DNA from: Streptomyces canus
Lineage (GTDB): Bacteria; Actinomycetota; Actinomycetes; Streptomycetales; Streptomycetaceae
Reading direction: 5' to 3'
DNA length: 64,000 bases
NCBI RefSeq assembly: GCF_030816965.1
Contig: NZ_JAUSYQ010000002.1
Span: forward strand, 620,001-684,000
The notes under the pieces were generated by a model, which ran no database searches, had not been told where the DNA came from, and saw nothing but the letters and a program-made list of their open reading frames with translations. Shown here in pieces: positions 25,084 to 33,118 of this stretch (its first letter is position 1; every line of letters starts with the position of its first letter). The position numbers and the translations under genes are program-made.

Positions 25084-26313
25084 TCACATCTCCCAGGAGA
25101 CCGGACCGCTGGACAGGGACGCCGACTGTGTGGTGCCGGGCGTGGTGTCGGAGGCGAGGGGCGGCTGCGGTGCCGAGGAGTCGGGTGTGACGGACTCATC
25201 ACCCGAGGATTCGCTGGTGGACGGCCGCGACGAGGGCGTCTTCGGGGCCGGCGAGGACGGGGCGGTCGAGGTCGGCGGGCAGGGCGTCGCCGATCCGGAG
25301 GGGGTTCCGGTGGCTCCCTTGGAGGTGGAGACGCAGGGCGACGGAGAGGTCGGGGTCGTCGGCGGGGACAGCGTGGATGCGCTGACCGACGGGGAGGGCC
25401 TGGTCGGCGGGTGGGTCTTGTGGTCCTTGCCCCCGGTGTCGCCGCGATGCCGGGCGATCCAGTCGTGATGGTCGGGGTCGTAGATCACGAAGATGTTGAT
25501 GACCGTCGTGGAGGGCGCGACCACGACCACGTTCGAGGGGCGGTACGACGGCCAGGTGTCGCCGGTGCGCTTCGGCGTGGTCTGCTGGGCGACCGGCGGT
25601 GTCAGCGGGTTGCCGCAGGCGCAGCGTGTGCGGGGCACGCCGTGGGAGTCGACGAGGACGGCGGTGCCGGCCTGGAGGACGGCCTGGTAGCTGGTGGGGG
25701 CGCCGTCGCGGTAGCCGTGGTTGGTGACGCGGGTGTCCATGCGCAGCTGGAGGGGTGTGAGCGAGCGCAGGTACGCCGGGACCTCGGTGGGCTGGACGCC
25801 GACGACCGTGGCGAATGCCCTGTTCTTCGAAGGATCCGCATGGAGGGCCTTGACCTGCTTCTCGACGTCGCAGCTGGAGACGTTGCGGGTGCCGCCGTAG
25901 AGACCGGGGGCGCCGCCGTCGACTCCGCGTACGGCGTTCGCGGCCTCGGAGGTGTCCGTCGGGGACGCGGAGACGGGCGGGGCGGAGCTGTCCTTCGCGG
26001 TGGACTCGGTGAAGGGGTCGGGGCCCGTCTTGGCGGCGGCCTGGAGGAAGACCTCGCCGCCGCCGGCCGAGGGGGAGCCGCCGCCGGAGCGGGTGAAGAC
26101 GACCGCGAGGACCACGGCGGCGACCACCGCGGTGGCGATCAGTGCGACCCGGGGCGCCAACCTCCACCAGGGGCGGCGGGGTTCGGGCGCGGATGCCCCG
26201 CCGCTGCTGCCCGGAGGCTGCGAGGGCGGACCCGAAGGCGGCTGCGAGGGGCCCGAGAGCGGGCCGGAGGGCGGCCCCGTGGGGCGGCCTGGCAACGGAG
26301 GTTCGACGCTCAC
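25084..26313 (-). CDS. DUF6777-type membrane-anchored, Ser/Pro/Thr-rich secreted protein
   Basis: A 409-residue protein. Residues 1-48 are a cytoplasmic Pro/Gly/Ser-rich tail (GPPSGPLSGPSQPPSG), then comes one membrane helix (VALIATAVVAAVVLAVVF). Residues ~85-260 form an extracellular domain with three or four Cys, including the CACGNPLTPP motif. The last ~140 residues are a low-complexity Ser/Thr/Pro stalk (SSPAPKTPSSRPSTSESS). The folded part matches the actinobacterial DUF6777 family as I know it, function unknown. It is divergent from the streptophobe gene. Its low-complexity tail is a likely site for O-mannosylation or cell-wall spanning. Confidence 0.8.
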   Translation of the reverse strand: MSVEPPLPGRPTGPPSGPLSGPSQPPSGPPSQPPGSSGGASAPEPRRPWWRLAPRVALIATAVVAAVVLAVVFTRSGGGSPSAGGGEVFLQAAAKTGPDPFTESTAKDSSAPPVSASPTDTSEAANAVRGVDGGAPGLYGGTRNVSSCDVEKQVKALHADPSKNRAFATVVGVQPTEVPAYLRSLTPLQLRMDTRVTNHGYRDGAPTSYQAVLQAGTAVLVDSHGVPRTRCACGNPLTPPVAQQTTPKRTGDTWPSYRPSNVVVVAPSTTVINIFVIYDPDHHDWIARHRGDTGGKDHKTHPPTRPSPSVSASTLSPPTTPTSPSPCVSTSKGATGTPSGSATPCPPTSTAPSSPAPKTPSSRPSTSESSGDESVTPDSSAPQPPLASDTTPGTTQSASLSSGPVSWEM

Positions 26314-26487
26314 GAGCTCTTCTTCTTCCCGACTCGGGATTCCTGCGGCGCGCGATGCGCTTGACCCGTTTCAGCCGCATTTTCATGTTACGTACCTATT
26401 CTCTGCTCCCGCCCTGTGCCGCTCGCAAGCGGACGCGGACGGGCCTCCCGGCGGGCGCCCCGTGCCGGGGCTGCTTAGCGTGGCAGG

Positions 26488-27777
26488 GTGAGCCCGCCAC
26501 CCCCCTTTCACCAGGCAGTCGTCGCTCGCCACGGCTGGGCGCAGGCCGTGGCCACGGTACTGGTCGCGCTGGGCGCCATGGGGGTGGTGGCCGCGCTGGG
26601 GCTGTGGGCGGCGGGTGCGGCCGACCTTCCGGACCACGCGTTCTTCCGGGTCGTCGCGGCGACCGTCGTCACCGCCGTCGGCGGCACGATCACGTTGTCG
26701 GGAAGCGCGGGAGGGCTCGCCGACACCCGGGCCGGGCTCACCGTGATCCCCCTCTCCGTCACTCTGACCGGTGCGCTGGTGCTCGGTACGGGTTTTCTGC
26801 GTCCGCTGCGGCACCGGGCGGTCGCGGGCGGCCGGGAGCTCGCCGGATGGGCCGCCCGGATCGCCGTCCTGTGGCTGCCTGCGCTCCTCGCCCCGGCCTA
26901 CGCGGCCCGCCAGACGTTCAAGCTCTCCCTCGGCGACGACACGCTGAGCGACCTGGGGGATCTCTTCGGTGTCTCCCCCGAGGTCGGTTTCACCACGGAC
27001 GTGCCGCAGACCCTTCTGTTCGGCCTGCTGTGGATGGCCGGCGTACTGGTGCTGGCCCTGCTGGTGTCGGCCCGGGCTCCGCTGCCCGGTCGGCTGCTGC
27101 CGTTCCAGGAGTCGGTACGGCCGGCCGCACACGCCATGGTCGTCCTGCTGCTCGCCCACGTCGTCCTCGGCACCCTCATCGCCCTGGTCGTCGCCGTGAC
27201 GCGCGGCCATGCGCCCGAGACGCTCGCGGTGATCCTGCTGGGCATGCCGAACCTGGTCTGGCTCACCCTGACCATCGGGCTCGGCGCCACCTGGAACGGC
27301 CGGGTGGAAGGGCCCTTCGGACTGCCCATGCCGCACGTCCTGGACGAGGTGCTGCGCTCCAAGGACACCACCACGCTCGATCTGCGGACACTCGCCGGGC
27401 ACGACGGCCGGGTCTGGTGGCTGGTGGTCGTCGACGCGGTCCTGCTGCTGGCCGTGGCGTTCCTGATGGCGGCCCGCTCACCCGCCCGGGTCCACGCCTG
27501 GCGGCACGCCGTGCACGGGGCGGTCGCCCTCGCCCTGACGGTTCTCATGATCTGCCTCGTGGGCCGGATCTCCGCCCACTACGGACTGTCGGTGCTCGGC
27601 ATCGGCGACCTCGGAGGCGGCCTGGGGGGAAAGCTGTTCCTCGAGCCGGAGCTCTGGACGGCGGTCGGCCTCGGCGCCCTGTGGGGTCTGGTCACTGGTT
27701 TCCTCGGCGCGCTGCTGGCGCGGCCGGTGCGGCGCAAAGGAGCGATCAAACCGGCCGACACGGCCCCGGAGTCCTAG
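26488..27777 (+). CDS. Streptophobe family polytopic membrane protein
   Basis: A 429-residue protein with about ten to twelve hydrophobic helices. Segments such as GGTITLSGSAGGLADTRAGL, VIPLSVTLTGALVLG and GDDTLSDLGDLFGVSPEVGF define the streptophobe family, which is restricted to Streptomyces and relatives and has no known function. The GTG at 26488 has TAGCGT (26476-26481) six bases before it and no clear ribosome site, indicating a leaderless mRNA. Its last four codons and the stop lie inside the left inverted repeat of the decayed transposon-like element, so the native C-terminus may have been replaced on insertion. Confidence 0.85.
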   Translation: MSPPPPFHQAVVARHGWAQAVATVLVALGAMGVVAALGLWAAGAADLPDHAFFRVVAATVVTAVGGTITLSGSAGGLADTRAGLTVIPLSVTLTGALVLGTGFLRPLRHRAVAGGRELAGWAARIAVLWLPALLAPAYAARQTFKLSLGDDTLSDLGDLFGVSPEVGFTTDVPQTLLFGLLWMAGVLVLALLVSARAPLPGRLLPFQESVRPAAHAMVVLLLAHVVLGTLIALVVAVTRGHAPETLAVILLGMPNLVWLTLTIGLGATWNGRVEGPFGLPMPHVLDEVLRSKDTTTLDLRTLAGHDGRVWWLVVVDAVLLLAVAFLMAARSPARVHAWRHAVHGAVALALTVLMICLVGRISAHYGLSVLGIGDLGGGLGGKLFLEPELWTAVGLGALWGLVTGFLGALLARPVRRKGAIKPADTAPES

Positions 27778-27800
27778 CTCAGACACCAGCCGCAAAGTAG
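27767..27800 (+). repeat. Left 34-bp terminal inverted repeat
   Basis: This copy starts CGGAGTCCTAG and ends CCGCAAAGTAG. Two mismatches separate it from the inverted right copy at 31105-31138. It contains the stop codon of the streptophobe gene. Confidence 0.75.
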
Positions 27801-28083
27801 GTCTCGGGTAGCCGGACGAGCCCCGTTTCCCCGTCCTGGGCGTCGTCGTCCCGCCGGCCGCGGCGGGTCCAGCGATACACGTTTCGTGGAGCGCAGATCA
27901 GCACGCCTTACAACATCGACGAGGTCGATCCCGACGGAGCACGCTTCCGCCGGACGAACCACGACGATGTGGCCTTCGTCGGCCAGGTCAGCGCATACCT
28001 CGCCTGATCCAACGGATCACGTGGAGAGCCGGATGCTCGGCCAACGGGCACGTCCGGTTCGGCGGGCGTCCCCGACCCAACAC
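27801..28083 (+). other. Unassigned sequence ahead of the istB fragment
   Basis: With the left repeat this is a stretch of just over 300 bp without a whole gene. It contains a short open segment, 27894-28007, coding ...QISTPYNIDEVDPDG...VSAYLA and a stop. This looks like the C-terminal end of a truncated gene that I cannot identify. It is followed by the group II intron domain V-like element at 28026-28060. Nothing else is recognised. Confidence 0.5.
28026..28060 (+). ncRNA. Group II intron domain V-like element (remnant)
   Basis: The sequence begins GAGCCGGATGC and ends GCACGTCCGGTTC, which fold on each other into the 34-35-nt hairpin that is the catalytic core of bacterial group II introns. 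The AGC triad and the CGTCCGGTTC strand are both present. The loop is a five-base variant rather than GAAA. No intron-encoded reverse transcriptase is found upstream, so this is the 3' remnant of an intron that probably sat in the IS21-type istB gene whose 3' end follows 23 bp later. Confidence 0.6.
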
Positions 28084-28329
28084 ATGGAACTCGACCGCCG
28101 CGGCGCCGAACTCCTCTTCCAGGTCCTGACCGAACGCGAGGAGAAAAACAGCGTCGCCATCGCCTCCAACGAGTCCTTCAGCGGCTGGACCAAGACCTTC
28201 ACCGACCCCCGACTCTGCGCGGCCATCGTCGACCGCCTCACCTTCGGCGGCAACATCATCGAAACCGGCACCGGCTCCTACCGCCTCGCCACCACCCGAG
28301 CCCGAGCCGAACAGCAAGCAGTCGTCTGA
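28084..28329 (+). pseudogene. istB: IS21-family helper ATPase IstB, C-terminal fragment
   Basis: About 81 residues remain: LDRRGAELLFQVLTEREE, SVAIASNESFSGWTKTFTDPRL, AIVDRLTFGGNIIETGTGSYRL. These correspond to the final third of IstB, including sensor 1 (the ASN of AIASN) and the DRL motif. The Walker A and B parts and the partner transposase istA are missing. The frame is open further upstream through the intron-like segment, but that part shows no IstB similarity. It is not functional by itself. Confidence 0.82.
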
Positions 28330-28374
28330 CTACCTCCTTTCGAAAAGAGCAGGTCGTGAGGTGGCCCAGATAGG

Positions 28375-28755
28375 TCACACGGTGAGCTCGCCGCCGACGA
28401 AGGTGCGTTCTGGCGGTGACGCCACAAGTTCGACCATGGTGCCGGTGCGGAGGTCATCGCCGACGACGCGCGTGATCGCGTCGGTGAGCGCGGTGCCGAG
28501 GCGCGCGGTGATCTGGGCGGCATCGGGACGGTCGAAGACGCCGGCGCGGACACCCAAGATCACCGAGACGTTTGTGTCCACGGCCTTGCCACCCTGCGCG
28601 AAACGGCCTGCGGGGACTCCGGCCAGGCGGATGCTTACGAGATCACGGGCCCATTCCCCATAGACGTCGACGATGGCGTCGGTCAGTGCGGCGACGAGCA
28701 TGGGTTCGTTGCCGGTCAGCCTGTTCTCTGGAAGGTGGACGGTCAGATGCGGCAT
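28375..28755 (-). CDS. Tautomerase family protein
   Basis: A 126-residue protein of the tautomerase/MIF superfamily. The initiator Met is followed by Pro (MPHLTVHLPE), the N-terminal proline acting as the catalytic base. Conserved helical parts include ALTDAIVDVYGEWARDLVSIRL. GAGG lies seven bases before ATG 28755. The pair of divergent MarR regulator and small enzyme resembles stress or aromatic-aldehyde response modules. The gene appears intact despite the broken surroundings, so it could be a passenger gene of the element. Confidence 0.8.
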   Translation of the reverse strand: MPHLTVHLPENRLTGNEPMLVAALTDAIVDVYGEWARDLVSIRLAGVPAGRFAQGGKAVDTNVSVILGVRAGVFDRPDAAQITARLGTALTDAITRVVGDDLRTGTMVELVASPPERTFVGGELTV

Positions 28756-28770
28756 AGTGGGCCTCGTTCC

Positions 28771-28800
28771 CTTTGAATCCAAAGCCTTTGTTCTTAAAGG
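28771..28800. promoter_or_regulatory. Two AAAG/CTTT inverted repeats, probable MarR operator
   Basis: In the 64-bp gap between the divergent tautomerase and MarR genes, CTTTG-N4-CAAAG (28771-28784) is followed directly by CCTTT-N6-AAAGG (28785-28800). Adjacent AT-rich palindromes in such a gap are the usual MarR binding arrangement. The region is much less GC-rich than its surroundings. Confidence 0.6.
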
Positions 28801-28819
28801 TATCTGGAAGAGGTCGCTG

Positions 28820-29308
28820 ATGTCCACGGAATCGGACGGTCCAGCCGTCCATGAGGCCGTCCGCACCCTGCTGTTGCTCATGCCACGGCTCGTCGGCCGG
28901 GCCAAGCGCCTGCCCATACCTCCTGCACTCCAAGGCCTGGACCTGGCACCGCGACATCTCGCGCTGCTGGCGCACCTGGAGTACGACGGTCCCACCAGCA
29001 TCAACGAGCTGGCCGCCCGGCTGGAGGTGGCCCCGACGACCGTCAGCCTCATGGTCAGCGAGCTGTCACGGCCGGGCGTCCTGCAGCGCACTGCCGATCC
29101 CGCCGACCGCCGCCGCCGCATCATCGCCATCGCCCCCGCCTACGCCGCACCAATCAGCGAATGGCTTGCCGGCAGCGCCTCTGCCTGGGAATGCGTCATG
29201 CACGGTCTCGACCCCGCGGAACGCGCCACAGTCATCACCGCCCTGCACGCCTACGAAACCGCCTTGGAGCAGGCGGGTGACCAGCATCGGAACGCGCAGC
29301 CGCGTTAG
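28820..29308 (+). CDS. MarR-family transcriptional regulator
   Basis: A 162-residue winged-helix protein. The recognition helix region is SINELAARLEVAPTTVSLMVSELSRPGVLQR, followed by the wing DPADRRRRIIAI, which is the MarR DxRxxR signature. ATG 28820 follows AAGAGG. It is divergent from the tautomerase gene with a likely shared operator, so it probably represses that gene and itself in response to a small phenolic or oxidant. The gene seems complete and lies within the decayed mobile region. Confidence 0.87.
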   Translation: MSTESDGPAVHEAVRTLLLLMPRLVGRAKRLPIPPALQGLDLAPRHLALLAHLEYDGPTSINELAARLEVAPTTVSLMVSELSRPGVLQRTADPADRRRRIIAIAPAYAAPISEWLAGSASAWECVMHGLDPAERATVITALHAYETALEQAGDQHRNAQPR

Positions 29309-29411
29309 CGGGCTTGGCGAAGTCGGCATAGCGCGGCCTGCAGCCACAGCCGCTCTCGCTTCTCACCAAGATTTTCCCGCCTCGAGATCGCTGACCGTTG
29401 CCCGAACCACC

Positions 29412-29970
29412 TGACAAACGCTGCTGCTTCTCGCCAACGAAGCCAGCTGGGAACTGATCGAGCAGCAGTACGACCAGATGGTCAAGTACCACCGCGCTCC
29501 GCCTCGGCACGGCCGAGGCGGAGCAAGTGCTGCGGTGCTTCACCCGCGGCGGCCCCGAACACCCCACCTACCAGGCCCTCGAAGAACTCGGACGGGCCGT
29601 GCGCACGGTCTTCGCCTGCGACTACCTCGCCAGCCCCGGTCTGCGCCGGGAGATCCACGGCGGGCTCCAGGTCGTCGAGAACTGGAACAGCGCGAACACC
29701 GTGCTCCACTACGGCAAGGACGGCGCCCTGACCGGCCCGACAAGGAGCACGCCGAGAGCAGCATGCTCGCCCTGCACCTGCTCCGGTCCGCGCTCATACA
29801 CGTCAACACCCTGCTGGCGCAGCAGTTCTGGCCGCACCGGCCTGGGCCAAGAAGCTGACCGACGAGGACCGGCGCGGCCTGACCGCGCTGTTCCGGTCCA
29901 ACGTCAACCCGTACGGCACCTTCCGCCTGGACATGGACAAGCGCCTCGACCTGGGGCCGGCCGTCGCCGT
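29412..29970 (+). pseudogene. tnpA: Tn3-family transposase, frameshifted C-terminal remnant
   Basis: Pieces of the Tn3 transposase C-terminus appear in order but in different frames. First comes [23 protein letters not shown]. Then [40 protein letters not shown] and [20 protein letters not shown] follow, then [20 protein letters not shown], then [16 protein letters not shown]. At least three frameshifts are needed to join them. The last piece of the DDE domain, with the E-containing block, is partly present. It cannot make an active transposase. Confidence 0.8.
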
Positions 29971-30163
29971 GCCCGGCCCTCGTGCTGCGGCGGACTCTGT
30001 CGGCATCAAGGTCCTTCAACCAACAGAATCGAGGCCAGGTTGTCGACCAGGACGGGCGGAGCACCGCCACTGCGGTACCAGGGCGCGTATCGAGTCGTGA
30101 TCAACTACCTGCTGCGTGGGCGGTGGCGGCCGCCTGCGGTGACTCGCGTGAGATCATCCGTCC

Positions 30164-30451
30164 ATGAGCAGCGACCTGGAAGTAAGCGCTCTGGCGATCA
30201 ATGTCGTGATACCGCAGGCGCTCCGCTGGACGGACACCCGACGCGGTGAAGCGTTCACGCTGACCACACTCAACGTCCGGCTTCTCCCGGACGGTCACCT
30301 AGCCGTGAAGGCCTATGGCAGACCAGTCGGTGGTGGTCGGGGCGCATACGTCTCGTTCTCCGTCCCCGACAAACCCGAGCTGGCGGCCCTGGTCTCCGAG
30401 GCTGCCAGCCGTGCCGGGGCGTTGTGGGCCGCCCATCGTGGTCTCGGCTGA
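30164..30451 (+). CDS. Small hypothetical protein
   Basis: An open frame of 95 codons starting [20 protein letters not shown], predicted to be a compact beta/alpha domain with no signal peptide or membrane segment. I do not recognise the family. Coding is plausible because third positions are GC-rich and the protein composition is balanced, but no strong ribosome site precedes the ATG. It stands alone between transposase debris and an MFS fragment. Confidence 0.5.
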   Translation: MSSDLEVSALAINVVIPQALRWTDTRRGEAFTLTTLNVRLLPDGHLAVKAYGRPVGGGRGAYVSFSVPDKPELAALVSEAASRAGALWAAHRGLG

Positions 30452-30527
30452 GCCCGGTTCGACTCGACAGCGGACGGTGGCAATCCCAGATTTCGCCCTC
30501 ACGGCGAGTCTGGGCCGGTAGGCCTTC

Positions 30528-30944
30528 TTGCGTGACGCGAGTGCAACTGAAGGATGCAGAGTGGGAGTTCATCGGGCCGTCCTGCCGATCGGCGAGTACG
30601 GCCCGTATCCCGAGCGGCTGCGGCAGCACCCCGCCGTCGCGACGGCCACCAGCGGAGTCGCTCCCCACGACGCCGGTATCGCCTCCGCGACCGTCAACAC
30701 CGCCCAGCAAACGGGCTCCTCCATCGGCACCGCACTGCTCAACACCATCGCAGCCAGCGCCACCGGCACCTACCTGGCCGACCACCACGGCGCAGACGTC
30801 CTCCGGGACGCCACGGTGCACGGCTACGCCACCGCCGCGACCTGGGCACTGGGCACTGGGCACTGGGCACTGGGCATCATGCTCGGCACCGCGGTCCTGG
30901 CCGCCCTGTCCATCACCGCAGACCCGCGCAACACCACGCCCTGA
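30528..30944 (+). pseudogene. MFS (DHA2) transporter, C-terminal fragment
   Basis: The stretch GIASATVNTAQQTGSSIGTALLNTIAASAT is the conserved helix-13 segment of DHA2 drug exporters. It is followed by a last hydrophobic helix and a short tail ending at 30944. The first ~20 codons of the open frame do not fit an MFS protein, and eleven or twelve helices are missing. The gene was therefore truncated by rearrangement. It includes a 7-bp minisatellite in the last helix. Confidence 0.75.
30842..30876 (+). repeat. Five tandem copies of CTGGGCA
   Basis: Five exact copies of a 7-base unit (35 bp). The normal helix sequence ...WALGI... would need two copies. The three extra ones add 21 bp, or seven codons, and keep the frame. 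Replication slippage is the likely cause. Confidence 0.9.
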
Positions 30945-31104
30945 CCCGCAGCAAAACCGCCCCGAGCAGCCGCGCCCCACCGGACACAGCAACCGCGCCG
31001 CTGACGCACAGCCTGATCACCCCCTCCCCTCACCTGCCACCGTCATGCGGATGCTGCGCGAGCACGACGAGAGGGCCGCCACGCCGGCGAGCGCGTGACA
31101 CCCG

Positions 31105-31138
31105 CTACTTTGCGGCTGGTGCCTGGGCTAGGACTCCG
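31105..31138 (-). repeat. Right 34-bp terminal inverted repeat
   Basis: The inverted partner of 27767-27800, with 32 of 34 matching positions. Its inner end CTACTTTGCGG faces the element. From 30945 to here no gene is seen. Confidence 0.75.
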
Positions 31139-31196
31139 AGGTCGACACGTGACGCGGGGCGTGGCAGGGTGCGCTCAGCCGAGGAAGGGGCACCGC

Positions 31197-31610
31197 ATGA
31201 CGTTGGCTCTCGAAGACCGCCTTGCGGTAACCGAGTTGATCGCGTTGCACGGACATCTGGTGGACGCCGGGGCGCTGGACCGGATGCACGAGGTCTTCAC
31301 CGCGGATGTCGTCTACGACCTGTCCGACTTCGGCCAGGGTGAACTCACCGGGCTCGTCGCGGTCAAGGAGGCGGCCCTGGCTCTGGGTGCCGGAAATCCC
31401 GTGGCGCACCACATCACCAACGTGTGCGTCGAGGAGATCACCGGCGACCGGGTCCACGCACGTTCCAAGGGCCTCGGCGTCATGGCGGACGGCTCGTGCG
31501 GTTCGGTCACGTACGAGGACACTGTGATCCGCGTCGGTGCGCAGTGGCGGATCAGCCACCGCAGGGTGCTGGCGCGGAAGCTGCCGTTGAACGGGCTGGG
31601 CCAGGGCTGA
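31197..31610 (+). CDS. SnoaL/NTF2-like family protein
   Basis: A 137-residue cone-fold protein: LEDRLAVTELIALHGHLVDAG, the MHEVFTADVVYDLSDFG block, and the later THEDTVIRVGAQWRISHR-type strand (here YEDTVIRVGAQWRISHRRV). This is the SnoaL_4/nuclear-transport-factor-2 pattern, a scaffold for small hydrolases, isomerases and binding proteins of unknown substrate. ATG 31197 follows GAGGAAGGGG. It ends directly against the stop of the convergent kinase gene. Confidence 0.87.
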   Translation: MTLALEDRLAVTELIALHGHLVDAGALDRMHEVFTADVVYDLSDFGQGELTGLVAVKEAALALGAGNPVAHHITNVCVEEITGDRVHARSKGLGVMADGSCGSVTYEDTVIRVGAQWRISHRRVLARKLPLNGLGQG

Positions 31611-32588
31611 CTACCGCCCCCGGACCACCGGCTCCGCCCAGCGCGGCGGGGGCTTCGGTCGGGTTTCCTGCGGTTCTGCGGTCGGCAGGGCGACCTCCGT
31701 CGGCGAGTGAGCGCCCGTCGCCGCCGAGCGGAGGGCCGCGACGAAGGCCAGGCAGGAGTCGTGGCGGTCGTCGGGCGCCTTGGCGAGAGCCTTGGCGAAC
31801 ACGGCGTCGAGTGGTGCGGGGAGGCCGGGGCGGGACTCGGAGAGGGCGGGCGGGGCGTCGTACTGGTGGGCCCACAGCAGGGCCATGTCGTCGTCGCGGC
31901 GGAAGGGCGGGTGGCCCGTGAGGGACTCGTAGACCACGCAGGCGAAGCTGTAGACGTCGCAGCGGCCGTCGACCGGGCGGCCAGAGATCTGCTCGGGCGC
32001 CACGTAGTCGAGGGTGCCGACGAACTGGCCGACCGTCGTGAACCCGGTCAGCGACAGGGACTTCTTCGTGAGGCCGAAGTCGGTGAGGTAGGTGTGCTCG
32101 GGGTGGTCGCTGTCGGTGCCGCGGGCGACCAGGATGTTGCCGGGTTTCACGTCCCGGTGGACAAGCCCGTGCTCGTGGGCCGCGTCGAGCGCGGAGGCGA
32201 TCTGGGCGGCGATCCGCAAGGCGGTCGGCAGGGGCAACGGGCCCTGGCCGTCCAGGAGATGACGCAGGTCGCTGCCGGCGACGTACCGCATGGCGATGTA
32301 CAGGACGCCGTCCGTCTCGCCCGCCTCGAAGACGGGGACGATGTGCGGGTGGTCGATCGCGGCGGCCACCCGGGACTCATGGCTGAAACGGTTGCGGAAG
32401 GTGTCGTTGCGGGCCAGTTCCGGGGCCAGCAGCTTCAGCGCCACCGTGCGGTCCAGGCGCAGGTCCCTGGCCCGGAAGACGACGGCCATGCCACCGCGGC
32501 CGATCTCCCGCTCGATGCGGTAGCTCGCGACCTGTCTGCCGACCAGTTCGGAGGGGCTGCCGGAGAAGAGGCTGGTCTCATGTGCCAT
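31611..32588 (-). CDS. Cytosolic Ser/Thr protein kinase
   Basis: A 325-residue Hanks-type kinase. The glycine loop is IGRGGMAVVF (30-37), the ATP Lys is K52, the catalytic loop is HRDVKPGN (144-151), the DFG motif is at 170-172, and APEQISGRPVDGRCDVYSFA completes the activation segment. It stops shortly after the fold with no membrane helix or sensor domain, so it is cytosolic. It is the last gene of a three-gene operon behind an SH3-like protein (11-bp overlap) and a transporter carrying two FHA domains. FHA domains bind phosphothreonine, so the transporter is a natural substrate or docking partner. Confidence 0.92.
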   Translation of the reverse strand: MAHETSLFSGSPSELVGRQVASYRIEREIGRGGMAVVFRARDLRLDRTVALKLLAPELARNDTFRNRFSHESRVAAAIDHPHIVPVFEAGETDGVLYIAMRYVAGSDLRHLLDGQGPLPLPTALRIAAQIASALDAAHEHGLVHRDVKPGNILVARGTDSDHPEHTYLTDFGLTKKSLSLTGFTTVGQFVGTLDYVAPEQISGRPVDGRCDVYSFACVVYESLTGHPPFRRDDDMALLWAHQYDAPPALSESRPGLPAPLDAVFAKALAKAPDDRHDSCLAFVAALRSAATGAHSPTEVALPTAEPQETRPKPPPRWAEPVVRGR

Positions 32589-33111
32589 CGCGCGTCACGA
32601 CCTGGGTCGGGGCGTGTCCGCCCGCTTGTGGCCCGTCATCGGTGGCGTAGGTGTTCAGCCGGGTCCCGTCCGCGTACACCCAGCGTCCGTGCTGGGCGTC
32701 GTACAGCCACATGTGCTCGCCGTCGACGACCACCCCGATCCGCAGTCCCCGTGTGCGGCCACGGAACGCCTCCCCGTCGAGGCCGCCGCCCGCCAGCTCC
32801 TCGACAGCGGCCCGGTAGCGGGCGAGGGTCTCGTCGGCGCGAGCGAGCAGGGGGCGTGGGTCGGCGGCGCGGGTGAGCGGGCTGTCGGGGGCGGGGGGAT
32901 CCTGGGGTACGGCGACCAGGTGGCGGCCGTCGACCCAGGCCGACCAGCCGTTGGCGCACAGGACGTGGGCCCAGTCGCCGCGTCGCTCCACGAGCTGGAC
33001 GGGCAGGAGCGGGTCGAGGGGGACGGTGGGGCGGGCCGGGTCGGGGGCGTCCCAGGCGGGCATGCCCTGGCCGGGAACGACGTGAGTGGGCCGGAAGCCG
33101 GGGGTCGTCAT
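32578..33111 (-). CDS. Hypothetical protein with SH3-like N-terminus
   Basis: A 177-residue soluble protein. Residues ~20-70 (LPVQLVERRGDWAHVLCANGWSAWVDGRHLV) read like a bacterial SH3 fold. The middle is helical (DETLARYRAAVEELAGG). The C-terminus has a WLYDAQHGRWVYADGTRLNTY block. I do not know the family. It sits between the FHA-ABC transporter gene (7-bp gap) and the kinase gene (11-bp overlap), so all three are co-expressed. It may link the kinase and the transporter. Confidence 0.82.
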   Translation of the reverse strand: MTTPGFRPTHVVPGQGMPAWDAPDPARPTVPLDPLLPVQLVERRGDWAHVLCANGWSAWVDGRHLVAVPQDPPAPDSPLTRAADPRPLLARADETLARYRAAVEELAGGGLDGEAFRGRTRGLRIGVVVDGEHMWLYDAQHGRWVYADGTRLNTYATDDGPQAGGHAPTQVVTRDGT

Positions 33112-33118
33112 CGGCGGC

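Larger units (their letters stand above)
27767..31138. mobile_element. Decayed Tn3-like composite region bounded by 34-bp inverted repeats
   Basis: A 3.4-kb segment is framed by inverted repeats at 27767-27800 and 31105-31138 that match at 32 of 34 positions. The repeats end inwards in AAAGTAG, resembling the TAAG-type inner ends of Tn3-family terminal repeats. Inside are a shattered Tn3 transposase, an istB fragment, a group II intron domain V, an intact-looking tautomerase/MarR pair, a small hypothetical gene and an MFS transporter fragment. No target-site duplication is visible. Several insertions and deletions must have been superimposed. The transposon reading is inference from repeat orientation plus the transposase debris. 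Confidence 0.6.
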
